DNA of 39,659 nucleotides from Anaerolineales bacterium. GTDB lineage: Bacteria > Chloroflexota > Anaerolineae > Anaerolineales > E44-bin32. Where the stretch lies: positions 1 to 39,659 of the forward strand of contig SOJU01000099.1 in NCBI GenBank assembly GCA_004376465.1. Direction: 5' to 3'. Shown piece after piece: positions 15,942 through 24,467 of the stretch. The notes below the pieces were generated by a model. The model was not told where the DNA came from and did no database searches. It worked only from the letters and a program-made list of their open reading frames with translations. A program made the position numbers and the translations under genes. Position 1 is the first letter of the stretch. Each line of letters starts with the position of its first letter.

Positions 15942-17993
15942 TCACGTTCGGGTGCTCTTTGATGCGGACGGCGTTTTGTTCGCCCGCCTCCGACCACTGA
16001 TGACCCAAACCGCCACGATGGTTCCAATGCTGAATACAACGCCACCGATCCAGATTAAATTGACCAGCGGGTTATGGTAAACCTTGAAGGTCGCATCGCT
16101 CTGGGAATCCGGGTCCAAACCCACCAGGATCACATAGAAATCGTCCGCCAGCGTGGAACGCGTCCCTGGTATGGTCACCGCTTGTTGAGAGTCGTAATAG
16201 TAATCCTTGCGCGGGTATAGTTCGTCCACAAGTTTCCCGTCTTGATAAACAGAGACGACGGCTCGGGCGACGTTGCGGCCATCGTTAGTGTCAAATACCG
16301 CAATGTCGTCATAGGTCATCACGTAGCGTCCGAGCGTAACTTGCTCACCCTTAGAAAGCGTTGCTTGAGTCTCAGTCTGGTATACCTCAATTCCGATGAT
16401 GCCAAACGCCATCAGAACCACACCAAGATGGATAATATAGCCCCCATAGCGTCGGGGATTTCTCCCCACCAGACGCCATAAAGCCAGCGGTAGGTTTTCG
16501 CCGTGCTGCCGTCGGCGCGCCATTACCCCTCGCCAGAATTCGTACAGCGTTACAAATGCAACTAATGACGCCGCCGTATACCCCAGGAGGGCTGTCGGAT
16601 TGTGAATCCCGCCGAAATACAGGGTGATGGGAACCAGCAGAGAGACGAGAGCGGGCTTCCACAGTGCTCGCCCGATCGTCTTCCAGGTGCTGCTTGCATA
16701 TGCGGAAAGAGGGGCGATAGCCATCAAGATTAGCAGCCCAAGACCGAGCGGTCCATTTGCCCGCTCGTAGAAGGGCGGGCCAACCGTGATTTTCTGACCC
16801 GTTACCAATTCGGATATCAGCGGGAAAATCACACCCCAGAAGCTAACTGCCAGGATACCCATGAAGAGAAAGTTGTTCAGCAGAAAGAGCGCCTCGCGTG
16901 AGAACACCGAAGTTAGGAAATTTTCGCCCTTCAGCATCTCCCAACGGTTAATCAACAGGCTGAGTGAAACGATAAATGTGACCCCGATGAAAACGAAAAA
17001 CATCGGCCCGATGGCGGACTTGGCGAAAGCATGCACAGAGGAGAGCACACCGGATCGGGAGAGAAACGTTCCGAAGAGCACTAGAGCGTAGGTTAAAATG
17101 ATCAGCACCACATTCCAGTGCTTGAGCATGCCTCTCTTCTCTTGGACCATTACAGAGTGCAAGAAGGCCGTCCCCGCGAGCCATGGCAATAAGGCGGCGA
17201 TTTCCACCGGGTCCCAACCCCAGTAGCCACCCCAGCCGAGCACGTCGTAAGCCCAACGTCCGCCCAGTATTAGCCCAAGCGAGAGGAAGATCCAGGCAAC
17301 CAGCGTCCAGCGGCGGGTGATGCGTATCCAGCGGTCGTCGCTGCGACGAGTGATCAACGCGGCCATCGCGAAGGCGTAGGGGATTACGTAGGCGACAAAC
17401 CCCAGATAAAGCGCCGGGGGGTGGATGATCATACCCGGGTGGCGCAGAAGAGGATTCAAACCCCGACCGTCAGGCGGATTGAGCGGAACAGCGCCCGTAG
17501 GCTGCAGCATCGCCGTCACCTGCTGTCCATCCGCAGAAAGCCACAATCGAGCAAAGGGATTCTCAAAGAAGACCACCAGGCTGAGGAAGAAAGCCAGGGT
17601 GATCATCGTGACCATGATGAACCAAGGAAGCAGTTCGCGATCACGATCCCACTTGCGCAAGCTGGCAGCGCTTGTAAACGCCGCCATTAGCCACGCCCAG
17701 AAGACCAGAGAACCCTCTTGTCCACCCCATAGGGCGGTCACTTTCAAGTAAGTGGGCATGGAATTGCTCGTCACCGAGGCCACAAAGCCAATCTCGTAGT
17801 GACCCGTAGCGAGCAGCCATATGATGGCTGCTGAGGCGATGGTTAATAGCGGCCAGGTCAATAGCATTGCGTAACGGCCGCTCTCCACGAATTCCGGCTT
17901 GCGCTTTAACGCGCCGTATGCTGCTGCACCCGCGCCATATAGCGAAGCCAAGAAAGTAAGTACCAGCACATAATAACCAATGTTCGCAACCAC
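15942..17993 (-). CDS. ccmF: Haem lyase subunit CcmF
   Basis: 683 residues, about 14-15 membrane segments, GTG start with an upstream AGAGGAGAG site. The WWD-domain is WGWDPVEIAALLPWLAGTAF, preceded by GWGGYWG. Conserved periplasmic His residues occur in LRHPGMIIHPPALYLG and in the TFLSRSGVLSSVHAFA segment. CcmF transfers haem from holo-CcmE to reduced apocytochrome and carries its own b-type haem for reducing haem iron. The periplasmic C-terminal domain (about residues 530-640) and final helix are as expected. It follows ccmE after an 85-bp gap. Confidence 0.96.
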   Translation of the reverse strand: MVANIGYYVLVLTFLASLYGAGAAAYGALKRKPEFVESGRYAMLLTWPLLTIASAAIIWLLATGHYEIGFVASVTSNSMPTYLKVTALWGGQEGSLVFWAWLMAAFTSAASLRKWDRDRELLPWFIMVTMITLAFFLSLVVFFENPFARLWLSADGQQVTAMLQPTGAVPLNPPDGRGLNPLLRHPGMIIHPPALYLGFVAYVIPYAFAMAALITRRSDDRWIRITRRWTLVAWIFLSLGLILGGRWAYDVLGWGGYWGWDPVEIAALLPWLAGTAFLHSVMVQEKRGMLKHWNVVLIILTYALVLFGTFLSRSGVLSSVHAFAKSAIGPMFFVFIGVTFIVSLSLLINRWEMLKGENFLTSVFSREALFLLNNFLFMGILAVSFWGVIFPLISELVTGQKITVGPPFYERANGPLGLGLLILMAIAPLSAYASSTWKTIGRALWKPALVSLLVPITLYFGGIHNPTALLGYTAASLVAFVTLYEFWRGVMARRRQHGENLPLALWRLVGRNPRRYGGYIIHLGVVLMAFGIIGIEVYQTETQATLSKGEQVTLGRYVMTYDDIAVFDTNDGRNVARAVVSVYQDGKLVDELYPRKDYYYDSQQAVTIPGTRSTLADDFYVILVGLDPDSQSDATFKVYHNPLVNLIWIGGVVFSIGTIVAVWVISGRRRANKTPSASKSTRT

Positions 17994-18078
17994 GTTTTGT
18001 CTCTCCTCTTAAGACATAAGTTTAACTATACGTAAGGCAACACTCACCATGAGGAAACTAGCACCGCAGGGGGTAGAT

Positions 18079-18585
18079 TTATCCGTCTTCGGCTTGCAAG
18101 GGGACATCACCTTCATAGCGGGTGGGGCACTTGAGAAGTAATTCATCAGCATGGAAGATGCCGTCCTCGCCCATTCTGCCCGTTACAATCGCCTGGGCTT
18201 CATCACGGAGCAGATCCGGCATGACACCGATGTATTCCACCTCTAGCCGTGTGGCTCGCGGATCTTCCAACGCAATGTGCAGCGCCTCGGCCAGTCCGCC
18301 TGCTTTCTCAATCTCATCCAGATCCGCGGGCACGTTGGCTATTGTGAAACGAAGCGTTAGATTCTTGACATCGTACTGAATCGTGTCGCCATCTACGACG
18401 CCAGAGATCTTAATATCCCGATCTCCTAAGTCATCACCCCTGGCAAATAATTCGTCAATCGTCAAATAATATTGCGCGGCTGCTTGAGTCGAGGAGGCAA
18501 TCAAATACACAATCGCCGCGACGATCAAGAAACCACCCAGGAGAAATTTGCCTTGACCAGTACGTTTTTTGGTTACTTCGCCCAT
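18079..18585 (-). CDS. ccmE: Haem chaperone CcmE, cysteine (CXXXY) variant
   Basis: 168 residues from ATG 18585, which has GGAGG eight bases upstream; longer readings lack this. N-terminal membrane anchor (FLLGGFLIVAAIVYLIASS), then the OB-fold domain (ISGVVDGDTIQYDVKNLTLR, VEYIGVMPDLLRDEAQAIVT, GRMGEDGIFHADELLLKC). Classical CcmE binds haem through His in an H-X3-Y motif (AKHDENY). Here the site reads CPTRY, with Cys153 and Tyr157, the C-X3-Y type known from Desulfovibrio and some archaea and other bacteria. Haem is therefore presumably attached through a Cys thioether. First gene of the ccm operon. Confidence 0.92.
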   Translation of the reverse strand: MGEVTKKRTGQGKFLLGGFLIVAAIVYLIASSTQAAAQYYLTIDELFARGDDLGDRDIKISGVVDGDTIQYDVKNLTLRFTIANVPADLDEIEKAGGLAEALHIALEDPRATRLEVEYIGVMPDLLRDEAQAIVTGRMGEDGIFHADELLLKCPTRYEGDVPLQAEDG

Positions 18586-18989
18586 TCCCGTTACCTCCAG
18601 ATAATCGACCGCTGTTCCCCTTGCCATGACAGAGCGGCGCATTGTATCACTAAACATGGCTTCTTTTGCAGCACCACCGCGATGCAGTAAGTGACGCGCC
18701 AATAAAAGAACCGCGGGGGTCCAAGTGAATATCTTCACATGAATTCATTAAGGGTATATGAACCTCAGACTAAAAGAAGATGAGAGGCTGCTGATCAAAA
18801 AGTTAATGAAGGATTGTAGACAAAAGCGGTATTATATATCTCGTGACACTCGACTTTGCGTCACAAAATCCTTCAGCGAACTATTTTTTCCGGTTGGACT
18901 CGCCCGTCTCCAGGATAAGTGAGGCCGCTGAAGATGCCGGGGCGATTACAATTTAGAGAACACCCTTTTAGTGTTCGAGGTTAGTCTAA
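18586..18989. other. Divergent intergenic region between ccmE and sensor kinase
   Basis: About 400 bp separating the minus-strand ccm operon from the plus-strand kinase, so promoters for both should be here. I see AT-rich stretches (TATTATATAT at 18830-18839) but no -35/-10 pair I can defend. An open frame continues upstream of the ccmE start but lacks a ribosome site and its predicted protein does not resemble CcmE. Confidence 0.4.
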
Positions 18990-20564
18990 GTGATTCAACA
19001 AAACCAAAATGGCACTCAAAAAGATCCGGTAACCACAAACACATCATCGGACTCTACCCCTATCCGCTCCTTCTTTCCCTGGGTTCCAAGTCTGCGCTTC
19101 ACCGTGACCATGGCAATCCTTATACCGATCGCCTTGGTTTTGGTCGCTTCAACACTCGTGGAATACAATCGCCATCGTCAGCGAGATCTGGCAAGTATGT
19201 CCCTGCTCGCCTCACAGACTGGCCAGGTTATCGAGCAAGTGCTCCATCGTGAAATGCTGCACTCTGATTTCGAAGCGATCCAGTCGATCTTCGACACGCT
19301 CAGTGAAAACGAGTCCATTCAAGAGCTATTATTGCTCGACACTAACGGCCGTGTCATCTTTTCGCCGGGCAATGAAACTACTGGGGTTATATTCGATAAC
19401 CAGGACCCCTCATGCCTGCCCTGCCACAGCCTGCCCCCTCAGAGTCGACCACCAGGAGTCATCATTGACCTTCCCCAGGGACAGAATTCCTTCCGGAGCA
19501 TGCAACCCATCGAGAACCAACCTGAATGCACCCAGTGCCACGACCCAGATCAACGCCTGTTAGGTTTGCTACTGACCGATTTATCCATCGCCCCCATTCA
19601 GGACGCGCTCGCCAAGGACTTGCGTGATGCCTTGCTCTGGTGGGCTGGTACGGGTGCCGTAATTGTCTTGCTGGTTAACCTAATAATCAATCAAACCGTG
19701 CTCAGCCGCCTTCATAAAATGTCGGGGGCAATAGCGAGGTTTGGAGAAGGGAAAATTTTTGAAGCCCTTTCCGAAACTCCGCGCGACGAAATAGGACGTC
19801 TGAGCGCCGTGTACAATCGCATGGTTCGGCGCATTCGAGATCGAGATAATGAGAATGTTGTCCTGACACATAAGCTGCAACAACGAATGAGCGAACGCGA
19901 CCATCTTCTACGGCGGTTAATCAACAGCCAGGAGCAGGAGCGAATGCGCTTGGCACGTGAACTACATGACGACCTTGGTCAGCAATTGAGCAGCATAACG
20001 ATCCAACTCGAGCTTGCACAACGAGCCCTAACTGAGGACGCGGATCAAGCAAAGTTAAGCATCTCCCAAACACAGAGCTTGATCGCCGAAACGACGGATC
20101 GCATGTATGACGTGATTATGGGATTACGTCCCTCTATCCTGGACGACCTCGGTTTAGGACCTGCATTAAAGAACCTCGCCAAGCGGACGCTCGAACCAGC
20201 TGGTATCCAGTATGATGTGACGATCGAAGGTTTAGAGAAGGGTCTTCAGCAGGAAAAGGAGACCGCCATGTTTCGGATCTTTCAGGAGGCGCTCAATAAC
20301 ATCGTGCGCCATTCCGAGGCCACCTACGTAGAGATGCATATAAAACTAGTCGATGGTATGGTAAAAGGGTTCATCCAAGATGATGGGGTAGGTTTGGATC
20401 CAGCACCACATCCTGCCAATGAGCATAATGGAACCGGATTTGGACTCCTTGGTATGCGTGAACGAGCCGAGCTGTGCGGAGGGAATCTCGTGATCAGCAC
20501 CGTTGTTCCACATGGCACAAGGCTTCGAATTCGGATTCCTTTTGTCGAGGGCCAAAATGCCTGA
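18990..20564 (+). CDS. Sensor histidine kinase with a dihaem c periplasmic domain
   Basis: 524 residues, GTG start. One membrane helix (VTMAILIPIALVLVAS), a periplasmic domain of about 150 residues, a second helix (WWAGTGAVIVLLVNLII), HAMP (about 235-290), coiled coil, then HisKA_3 with phosphoacceptor RELHDDLGQQLSS and a HATPase_c domain (FQEALNNIVRHSEA, DDGVGLD, GFGLLGMRERAELCGG). The periplasmic domain has two haem c motifs, CLPCH at 142 and CTQCH at 180, so it probably senses redox state, O2, NO or another haem ligand. NarL/DesK-type kinases pass phosphate to LuxR-HTH regulators, here the overlapping next gene. The kinase at 38133 has the same layout. Confidence 0.92.
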   Translation: MIQQNQNGTQKDPVTTNTSSDSTPIRSFFPWVPSLRFTVTMAILIPIALVLVASTLVEYNRHRQRDLASMSLLASQTGQVIEQVLHREMLHSDFEAIQSIFDTLSENESIQELLLLDTNGRVIFSPGNETTGVIFDNQDPSCLPCHSLPPQSRPPGVIIDLPQGQNSFRSMQPIENQPECTQCHDPDQRLLGLLLTDLSIAPIQDALAKDLRDALLWWAGTGAVIVLLVNLIINQTVLSRLHKMSGAIARFGEGKIFEALSETPRDEIGRLSAVYNRMVRRIRDRDNENVVLTHKLQQRMSERDHLLRRLINSQEQERMRLARELHDDLGQQLSSITIQLELAQRALTEDADQAKLSISQTQSLIAETTDRMYDVIMGLRPSILDDLGLGPALKNLAKRTLEPAGIQYDVTIEGLEKGLQQEKETAMFRIFQEALNNIVRHSEATYVEMHIKLVDGMVKGFIQDDGVGLDPAPHPANEHNGTGFGLLGMRERAELCGGNLVISTVVPHGTRLRIRIPFVEGQNA

Positions 20565-21204
20565 AACGATTAAAATTCTCGTCGCCGACGATCACACACT
20601 CATGCGATCAGGGTTGAAGCTGCTTCTGGAAGGCGAATCCGATTTCGAAGTAGTTGGCGAAGCGACAACTGGCGAGAAGGCCGTGAGTCTGTGCATGCAA
20701 TTGCAGCCAGATGTGGTTCTCATGGATATCGGAATGCCCGAGATGAACGGTCTCGAGGCCACCCGATTAATTAAGGAGGAAAATCCCTCCATTCACATCC
20801 TGGTGCTCACAATGCATCGGTCAGAGGAATATTTCTTCCAGATGCTTGAGGCTGGAGCTTCAGGTTATGTACTTAAGGGTGCCGAAACTGGTGAGCTCAT
20901 CCACGCCATTCGAGCTGTCGCCCAAGGGGATGTGTTCCTCTATCCTTCGATGGCGCGCCGCCTGGTTCAGGAATATCTTGCACGTTTGGAAGTTGGTCCC
21001 TCTTCTGAGCCCTCGCTCACCCCGCGCGAGCGTGAAATCCTACGGCTAATTGCCGGGGGTTACTCAGGCAAAGAAATTGCGGAGAAACTCGTTATCAGCC
21101 CAAGCACTGTGCATTCGCATAGCACCAACTTGATGGCTAAGCTCCATCTTAACACCCGACACGAACTGGTTCGCTACGCTCGTGACCACGGCCTGCTCCC
21201 CTAG
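20557..21204 (+). CDS. NarL/LuxR-type response regulator
   Basis: 215 residues. ATG 20557 overlaps the kinase stop by 8 bp. The receiver domain starts IKILVADDHTLMRSGLKLLL with the acidic pocket, phospho-Asp in VVLMDIGMPEMNG, the Thr in VLTMHRS and Lys in GYVLKGA. The C-terminal DNA-binding domain is LTPREREILRLIAGGYSGKE followed by IAEKLVISPSTVHSH. It should be phosphorylated by the dihaem kinase and regulate nearby respiratory genes; targets are inferred. A strong terminator at 21252 ends this two-gene unit. Confidence 0.95.
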   Translation: MPETIKILVADDHTLMRSGLKLLLEGESDFEVVGEATTGEKAVSLCMQLQPDVVLMDIGMPEMNGLEATRLIKEENPSIHILVLTMHRSEEYFFQMLEAGASGYVLKGAETGELIHAIRAVAQGDVFLYPSMARRLVQEYLARLEVGPSSEPSLTPREREILRLIAGGYSGKEIAEKLVISPSTVHSHSTNLMAKLHLNTRHELVRYARDHGLLP

Positions 21205-21251
21205 CACAACCATCCACCCGACCAAGCCTAATCCATTCTCGCCTCGAATGA

Positions 21252-21278
21252 AACGCCAGCCAAGTTGGCGTTTTTTTT
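21252..21278 (+). terminator. Rho-independent terminator after the first two-component pair
   Basis: AACGCCA (21252-21258) pairs with TGGCGTT (21266-21272) around a 7-nt loop and continues into a run of eight T. It separates the kinase/regulator unit from the alternative complex III operon, which therefore needs its own promoter. Confidence 0.85.
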
Positions 21279-21308
21279 GACTCATTTGGCGGTCACCATG
21301 ATTACAGA

Positions 21309-21326
21309 TTGTGAGAGATAGCACTA
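21309..21326. promoter_or_regulatory. Possible CRP-like site before the ACIII operon
   Basis: TTGTGA-GAGATA-GCACTA keeps one perfect half-site and 4 of 6 bases of the other, with the same spacer as the palindrome at 695-712. It lies between the terminator and the first gene of the operon, 26 bp before ATG 21352. One of three such sites in the window, each ahead of a cytochrome or oxidase-like operon. Confidence 0.3.
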
Positions 21327-21351
21327 GGATGTAAATCGGTGAGTATCTGTG

Positions 21352-21696
21352 ATGAAGAGCTGCTTAGTGTTTGTCATCTGGACCAACCCGCTTTTTCTTG
21401 AGTCAATCCGTGCCTTGTTGAAAAATCCCGAAATCCAACTCGTTGGTGCGGGTTCGAATTTCTCGCAGGCACAAAAAGAAATTTCGGCTCTTCAACCCAA
21501 TGTCGTCATCATCGAAAGCAGTTCGGATGGTCCTCCTACCGACTGCGAGACGCTCCCGATTCTAAAATCGGGGTCGAGAGTAATCCAGATGAGTTTGGAT
21601 GATAACGAACTCAACATCTTTCAGCATCAGCACCGTACTCTTGCAGAGGCTGAGGATCTTCTAACCATGATCCTTGAAGAAGGAGACCTGAAATAA
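21352..21696 (+). CDS. Degenerate receiver-domain protein, first gene of ACIII operon
   Basis: 114 residues from ATG 21352 (a GTG sits directly before it). The sequence follows the receiver fold (SCLVFVIWTNPLFLESIRAL, NPEIQLVGAGSNFSQAQKEI, LQPNVVIIESSSDG), but the acidic pair after strand 1 is replaced by W-T-N and the phospho-Asp position reads Glu/Ser. It should not be phosphorylated in the normal way and has no output domain. It ends 2 bp before the pentahaem ActA gene, so it is cotranscribed with alternative complex III. A protein-interaction or constitutively active-like role is possible; unknown. Confidence 0.65.
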   Translation: MKSCLVFVIWTNPLFLESIRALLKNPEIQLVGAGSNFSQAQKEISALQPNVVIIESSSDGPPTDCETLPILKSGSRVIQMSLDDNELNIFQHQHRTLAEAEDLLTMILEEGDLK

Positions 21697-21698
21697 CC

Positions 21699-22241
21699 AT
21701 GGGTCAAGATCGCACCCGTACGGTTCGTTCTCGCATCTTGTGGCCTTTTCTCATGATTGCGATTCTCCTCATGGTCGTGTTTGCTGTTTTAATAAGCCGG
21801 CAGATTGCTACGGCGGCTCCAGAGCAGCCGATAGCCTTCAAACACCAAGTACACGCCGAAGCTGAAGTCGAGTGCCTGTTCTGCCACCCCAATGCACTTC
21901 GATCTGACATCGCCGGTATCCCCTCCGTGGCTCGATGCGTTGGCTGCCATCAAACCATCGCAAATGATAGCCCCAATGTAAAACTCGTTTTTGATTATTG
22001 GGAGAGGAACGAACCTATCCCCTGGCAGGCTGTGAACAATATGCCCGACTTTGTTTTTTTCAGTCATCAACCCCACCTCGGTGCCGGTGTGACTTGCGAG
22101 ACCTGCCATGGCAACGTGGGTGAAATGGTGGTTGTCAAGCCAATTATTAGCATGGACATGGGCTGGTGCCTTGACTGCCATTTAGACCAGCCGCAGGAAA
22201 ATGTCGCCAGACTCACCGATTGTTTAGCTTGTCATAAGTGA
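21699..22241 (+). CDS. actA: Alternative complex III subunit A, pentahaem cytochrome c
   Basis: 180 residues. One N-terminal membrane helix (WPFLMIAILLMVVFAVLIS) and a periplasmic domain with five CXXCH motifs (CLFCH at 59, CVGCH, CETCH, CLDCH, CLACH). The FKHQVHAEAEVECLFCH and FFSHQPHLGAGVTCETCHGN pattern with distal His ligands is the cytochrome c7-like fold of ActA and related QrcA. It receives electrons from the iron-sulfur subunit and passes them to cytochrome c partners. The actB1 gene starts 12 bp later. Confidence 0.9.
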   Translation: MGQDRTRTVRSRILWPFLMIAILLMVVFAVLISRQIATAAPEQPIAFKHQVHAEAEVECLFCHPNALRSDIAGIPSVARCVGCHQTIANDSPNVKLVFDYWERNEPIPWQAVNNMPDFVFFSHQPHLGAGVTCETCHGNVGEMVVVKPIISMDMGWCLDCHLDQPQENVARLTDCLACHK

Positions 22242-22253
22242 GATTGGAGCGAG

Positions 22254-24467
22254 ATGGGAAAAGAGATATCGCGCCGAACCTTTTTGAAAGTCGCTGCTGG
22301 TGCTGCAACCGCGAGCGGGTTGATCCCCCAGGTGCGTCGTATAGCCCTTGAACCTTTTGTGCGTCCGCCAGAGGAAGAGCTGCCGGGCAGAGCAACCTGG
22401 TTTGCCTCAACCTGTCGCCAATGCCCTGCCGGTTGTGGGATTATCGTGCGCGTCATCAACGGCCGGGCGCGCAAGATTGAAGGGAATCCCAACCATCCTT
22501 TAAACCACGGTAAGTTGTGCGCACGCGGTCAGGCCGGACTTCAGGTGCTCTATAACCCCGATCGACTCCACAACGCCGTTCGCCAATCCGGAGGCCGCGG
22601 TTCACGCATCTTTTCACCGATTCCTTGGAGCGAAGCCCTCGACGAACTCACCGCGGCGCTTCAATCTCTTCGAGACCCTCAAGCGCTGGCTGTTCTCGCC
22701 GGTCAACCTTCTGACCACCTTTACACAATATTGGCTTCTTTTCTCGAGGTTGTCGGTGCACCGCCGGCCGTGATCTTCGATCTTCATACTGCGCTTGATG
22801 GGCGCGCGGAATGCGCTTCCTTGTCCTCACGCTGGTTCGGCGAGCACCAACTGCCAATTTATGACCTCGCGCATGCACAAGTGGTTTTTTCTTTCGGCGC
22901 CAACCTGCTGGAAACCTGGATGTCGCCTGTTGCGCAAAGCGTAGCCTACGGTCAAATGCGGCAAAGTCGCCTCGGTGGGCGCGGCGTGTTCGTCCAGTTC
23001 GAACCACGCCTATCTGCTACAGGTGCCTCGGCAGATGAATGGATCCCTGTACCCCCAGGAACCGAGGGGATCATCGCCCTGGCCCTTGGACGGATCATCG
23101 TCGAGGAGAATCTCGGCCGTGCTGGGAAACACAGTGATCATGCGCATCTATACCGCAACGTCAGCGTCGCTGACGCAGCCCAAGCTTGCGGCTTACCGGT
23201 TGAGGAACTTCGCAGGCTAGCTCACCTTTTCGCCGAAACCGATCGACCGCTGGCAATTCCCGGCGGTCAATTGACGGGTCATACAAACAGCAAGCAGGCG
23301 ATGGACGCGGTGATGGCCTTGAACGTGATCATGCGCCGCCTCGGTCGACATGGCGGCGTGTTCACACCGCAACCTGTCCCAGCCGAGCGCTTCGCATCAC
23401 CAGCCCCTACATCGAATCTCACCGAGATCCTGGACCTCGTCGAGAGGATGCGTTCGGGAGACATAGAGATCTTTTTAATTCACGGTGCTAACCCCATCTA
23501 CGAACTACCAGCTTGGGTTGGCTTTAAAGAAGCACTCGAAGAAGTCCCTCTCGTCATCTCTTTTAGTCCATTCGTTGACGAGACCGCGGTGCAAGCCGAT
23601 CTCATCCTCCCCGATCACACCTACCTTGAAGGGTGGGGATATCAAGTCGTGTCACCTGGCGCCGACCGGCCTATAATCAGCGGGCAACAGCCTGTCACCC
23701 AACCGCTCCACGACACTCGCTCGACCGCCGACATTCTGCTTTCGCTGGCCAGCCGCCTGGGTGGCGCCGTCGCCCGTGCCCTGCCCTGGGAGGATGAGGC
23801 TGGTTTCCTTGAAGAAAGCAGCGCTCAATTACACGACAATTCCATAAGTACCTACGACGCACGCACTCCCGCAGGGTTTTGGAGCCTTTGGCGTCAACAT
23901 GGCGGTTGGTGGTCCAAGCGAGCGATCAAACGCGAGCCCGAAGCCGTCGGCATGCCCAAAGGGGCTATGGCTGTACCCGCAGCAGCGTTCCAGGGTGATA
24001 AAGGCACTTACCCGTTCCACTTAATGCCATATTCCTCACTGACCCTCAGCGACGGCCGGGGCGCGAATCAGCCCTGGCTCCAAGAAGCTCCTGACCCGAT
24101 GACAACGGCTCGCTGGAATACGTGGATTGAGATTAATCCGGAGAGCGCGCGTTCTCTCGCCATTAAAGACAATGACATGGTCAGAGTTACTTCTGCTTAC
24201 GGAAGTTTGCAGGCGGCTGTGGTTGTCTATCCTGGAATCCGGCCCGACACCGTTGCCATCCCCACCGGGCAAGGTCACAGCGATTACGGCCGCTTCGCTA
24301 CAACGCGGGGCGCAAACGTGATGGACTTGCTGACTCCATCACCCGCGGAGCAGGGGAACAAATTCGCATTCTGCGCCACGCGTGTTCGTATCGAAAAGGT
24401 AGGTCAAGTGAAACCTTTGGCAAGATTGGAGGATCTCGATGGCGAAGGCCGTGAGAGTATCCGCTAA
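22254..24467 (+). CDS. actB1: Alternative complex III subunit B1, molybdopterin-oxidoreductase-like
   Basis: 737 residues. A Tat signal (SRRTFLKVAAGAATASG) sends a folded protein out. The rest is a molybdopterin oxidoreductase fold, with a C-terminal beta-barrel cap near INPESARSLAIKDNDMVRVT. In ACIII this subunit is usually the N-terminal half of a fused ActB and is thought to lack molybdenum and other cofactors. Here it is a separate gene and keeps a full cluster motif, Cys54, 57, 61 and 89 (CRQCPAGC...LCARG). It overlaps the iron-sulfur subunit gene by 29 bp. Neighbours actA, actC, actD and actE make ACIII far likelier than a stand-alone reductase. Confidence 0.85.
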   Translation: MGKEISRRTFLKVAAGAATASGLIPQVRRIALEPFVRPPEEELPGRATWFASTCRQCPAGCGIIVRVINGRARKIEGNPNHPLNHGKLCARGQAGLQVLYNPDRLHNAVRQSGGRGSRIFSPIPWSEALDELTAALQSLRDPQALAVLAGQPSDHLYTILASFLEVVGAPPAVIFDLHTALDGRAECASLSSRWFGEHQLPIYDLAHAQVVFSFGANLLETWMSPVAQSVAYGQMRQSRLGGRGVFVQFEPRLSATGASADEWIPVPPGTEGIIALALGRIIVEENLGRAGKHSDHAHLYRNVSVADAAQACGLPVEELRRLAHLFAETDRPLAIPGGQLTGHTNSKQAMDAVMALNVIMRRLGRHGGVFTPQPVPAERFASPAPTSNLTEILDLVERMRSGDIEIFLIHGANPIYELPAWVGFKEALEEVPLVISFSPFVDETAVQADLILPDHTYLEGWGYQVVSPGADRPIISGQQPVTQPLHDTRSTADILLSLASRLGGAVARALPWEDEAGFLEESSAQLHDNSISTYDARTPAGFWSLWRQHGGWWSKRAIKREPEAVGMPKGAMAVPAAAFQGDKGTYPFHLMPYSSLTLSDGRGANQPWLQEAPDPMTTARWNTWIEINPESARSLAIKDNDMVRVTSAYGSLQAAVVVYPGIRPDTVAIPTGQGHSDYGRFATTRGANVMDLLTPSPAEQGNKFAFCATRVRIEKVGQVKPLARLEDLDGEGRESIR

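Noticed and set aside
18586-18738. N-terminal extension of CcmE to 18738
   Set aside because: ATG 18585 has a strong GGAGG site and yields the standard CcmE length and membrane anchor.
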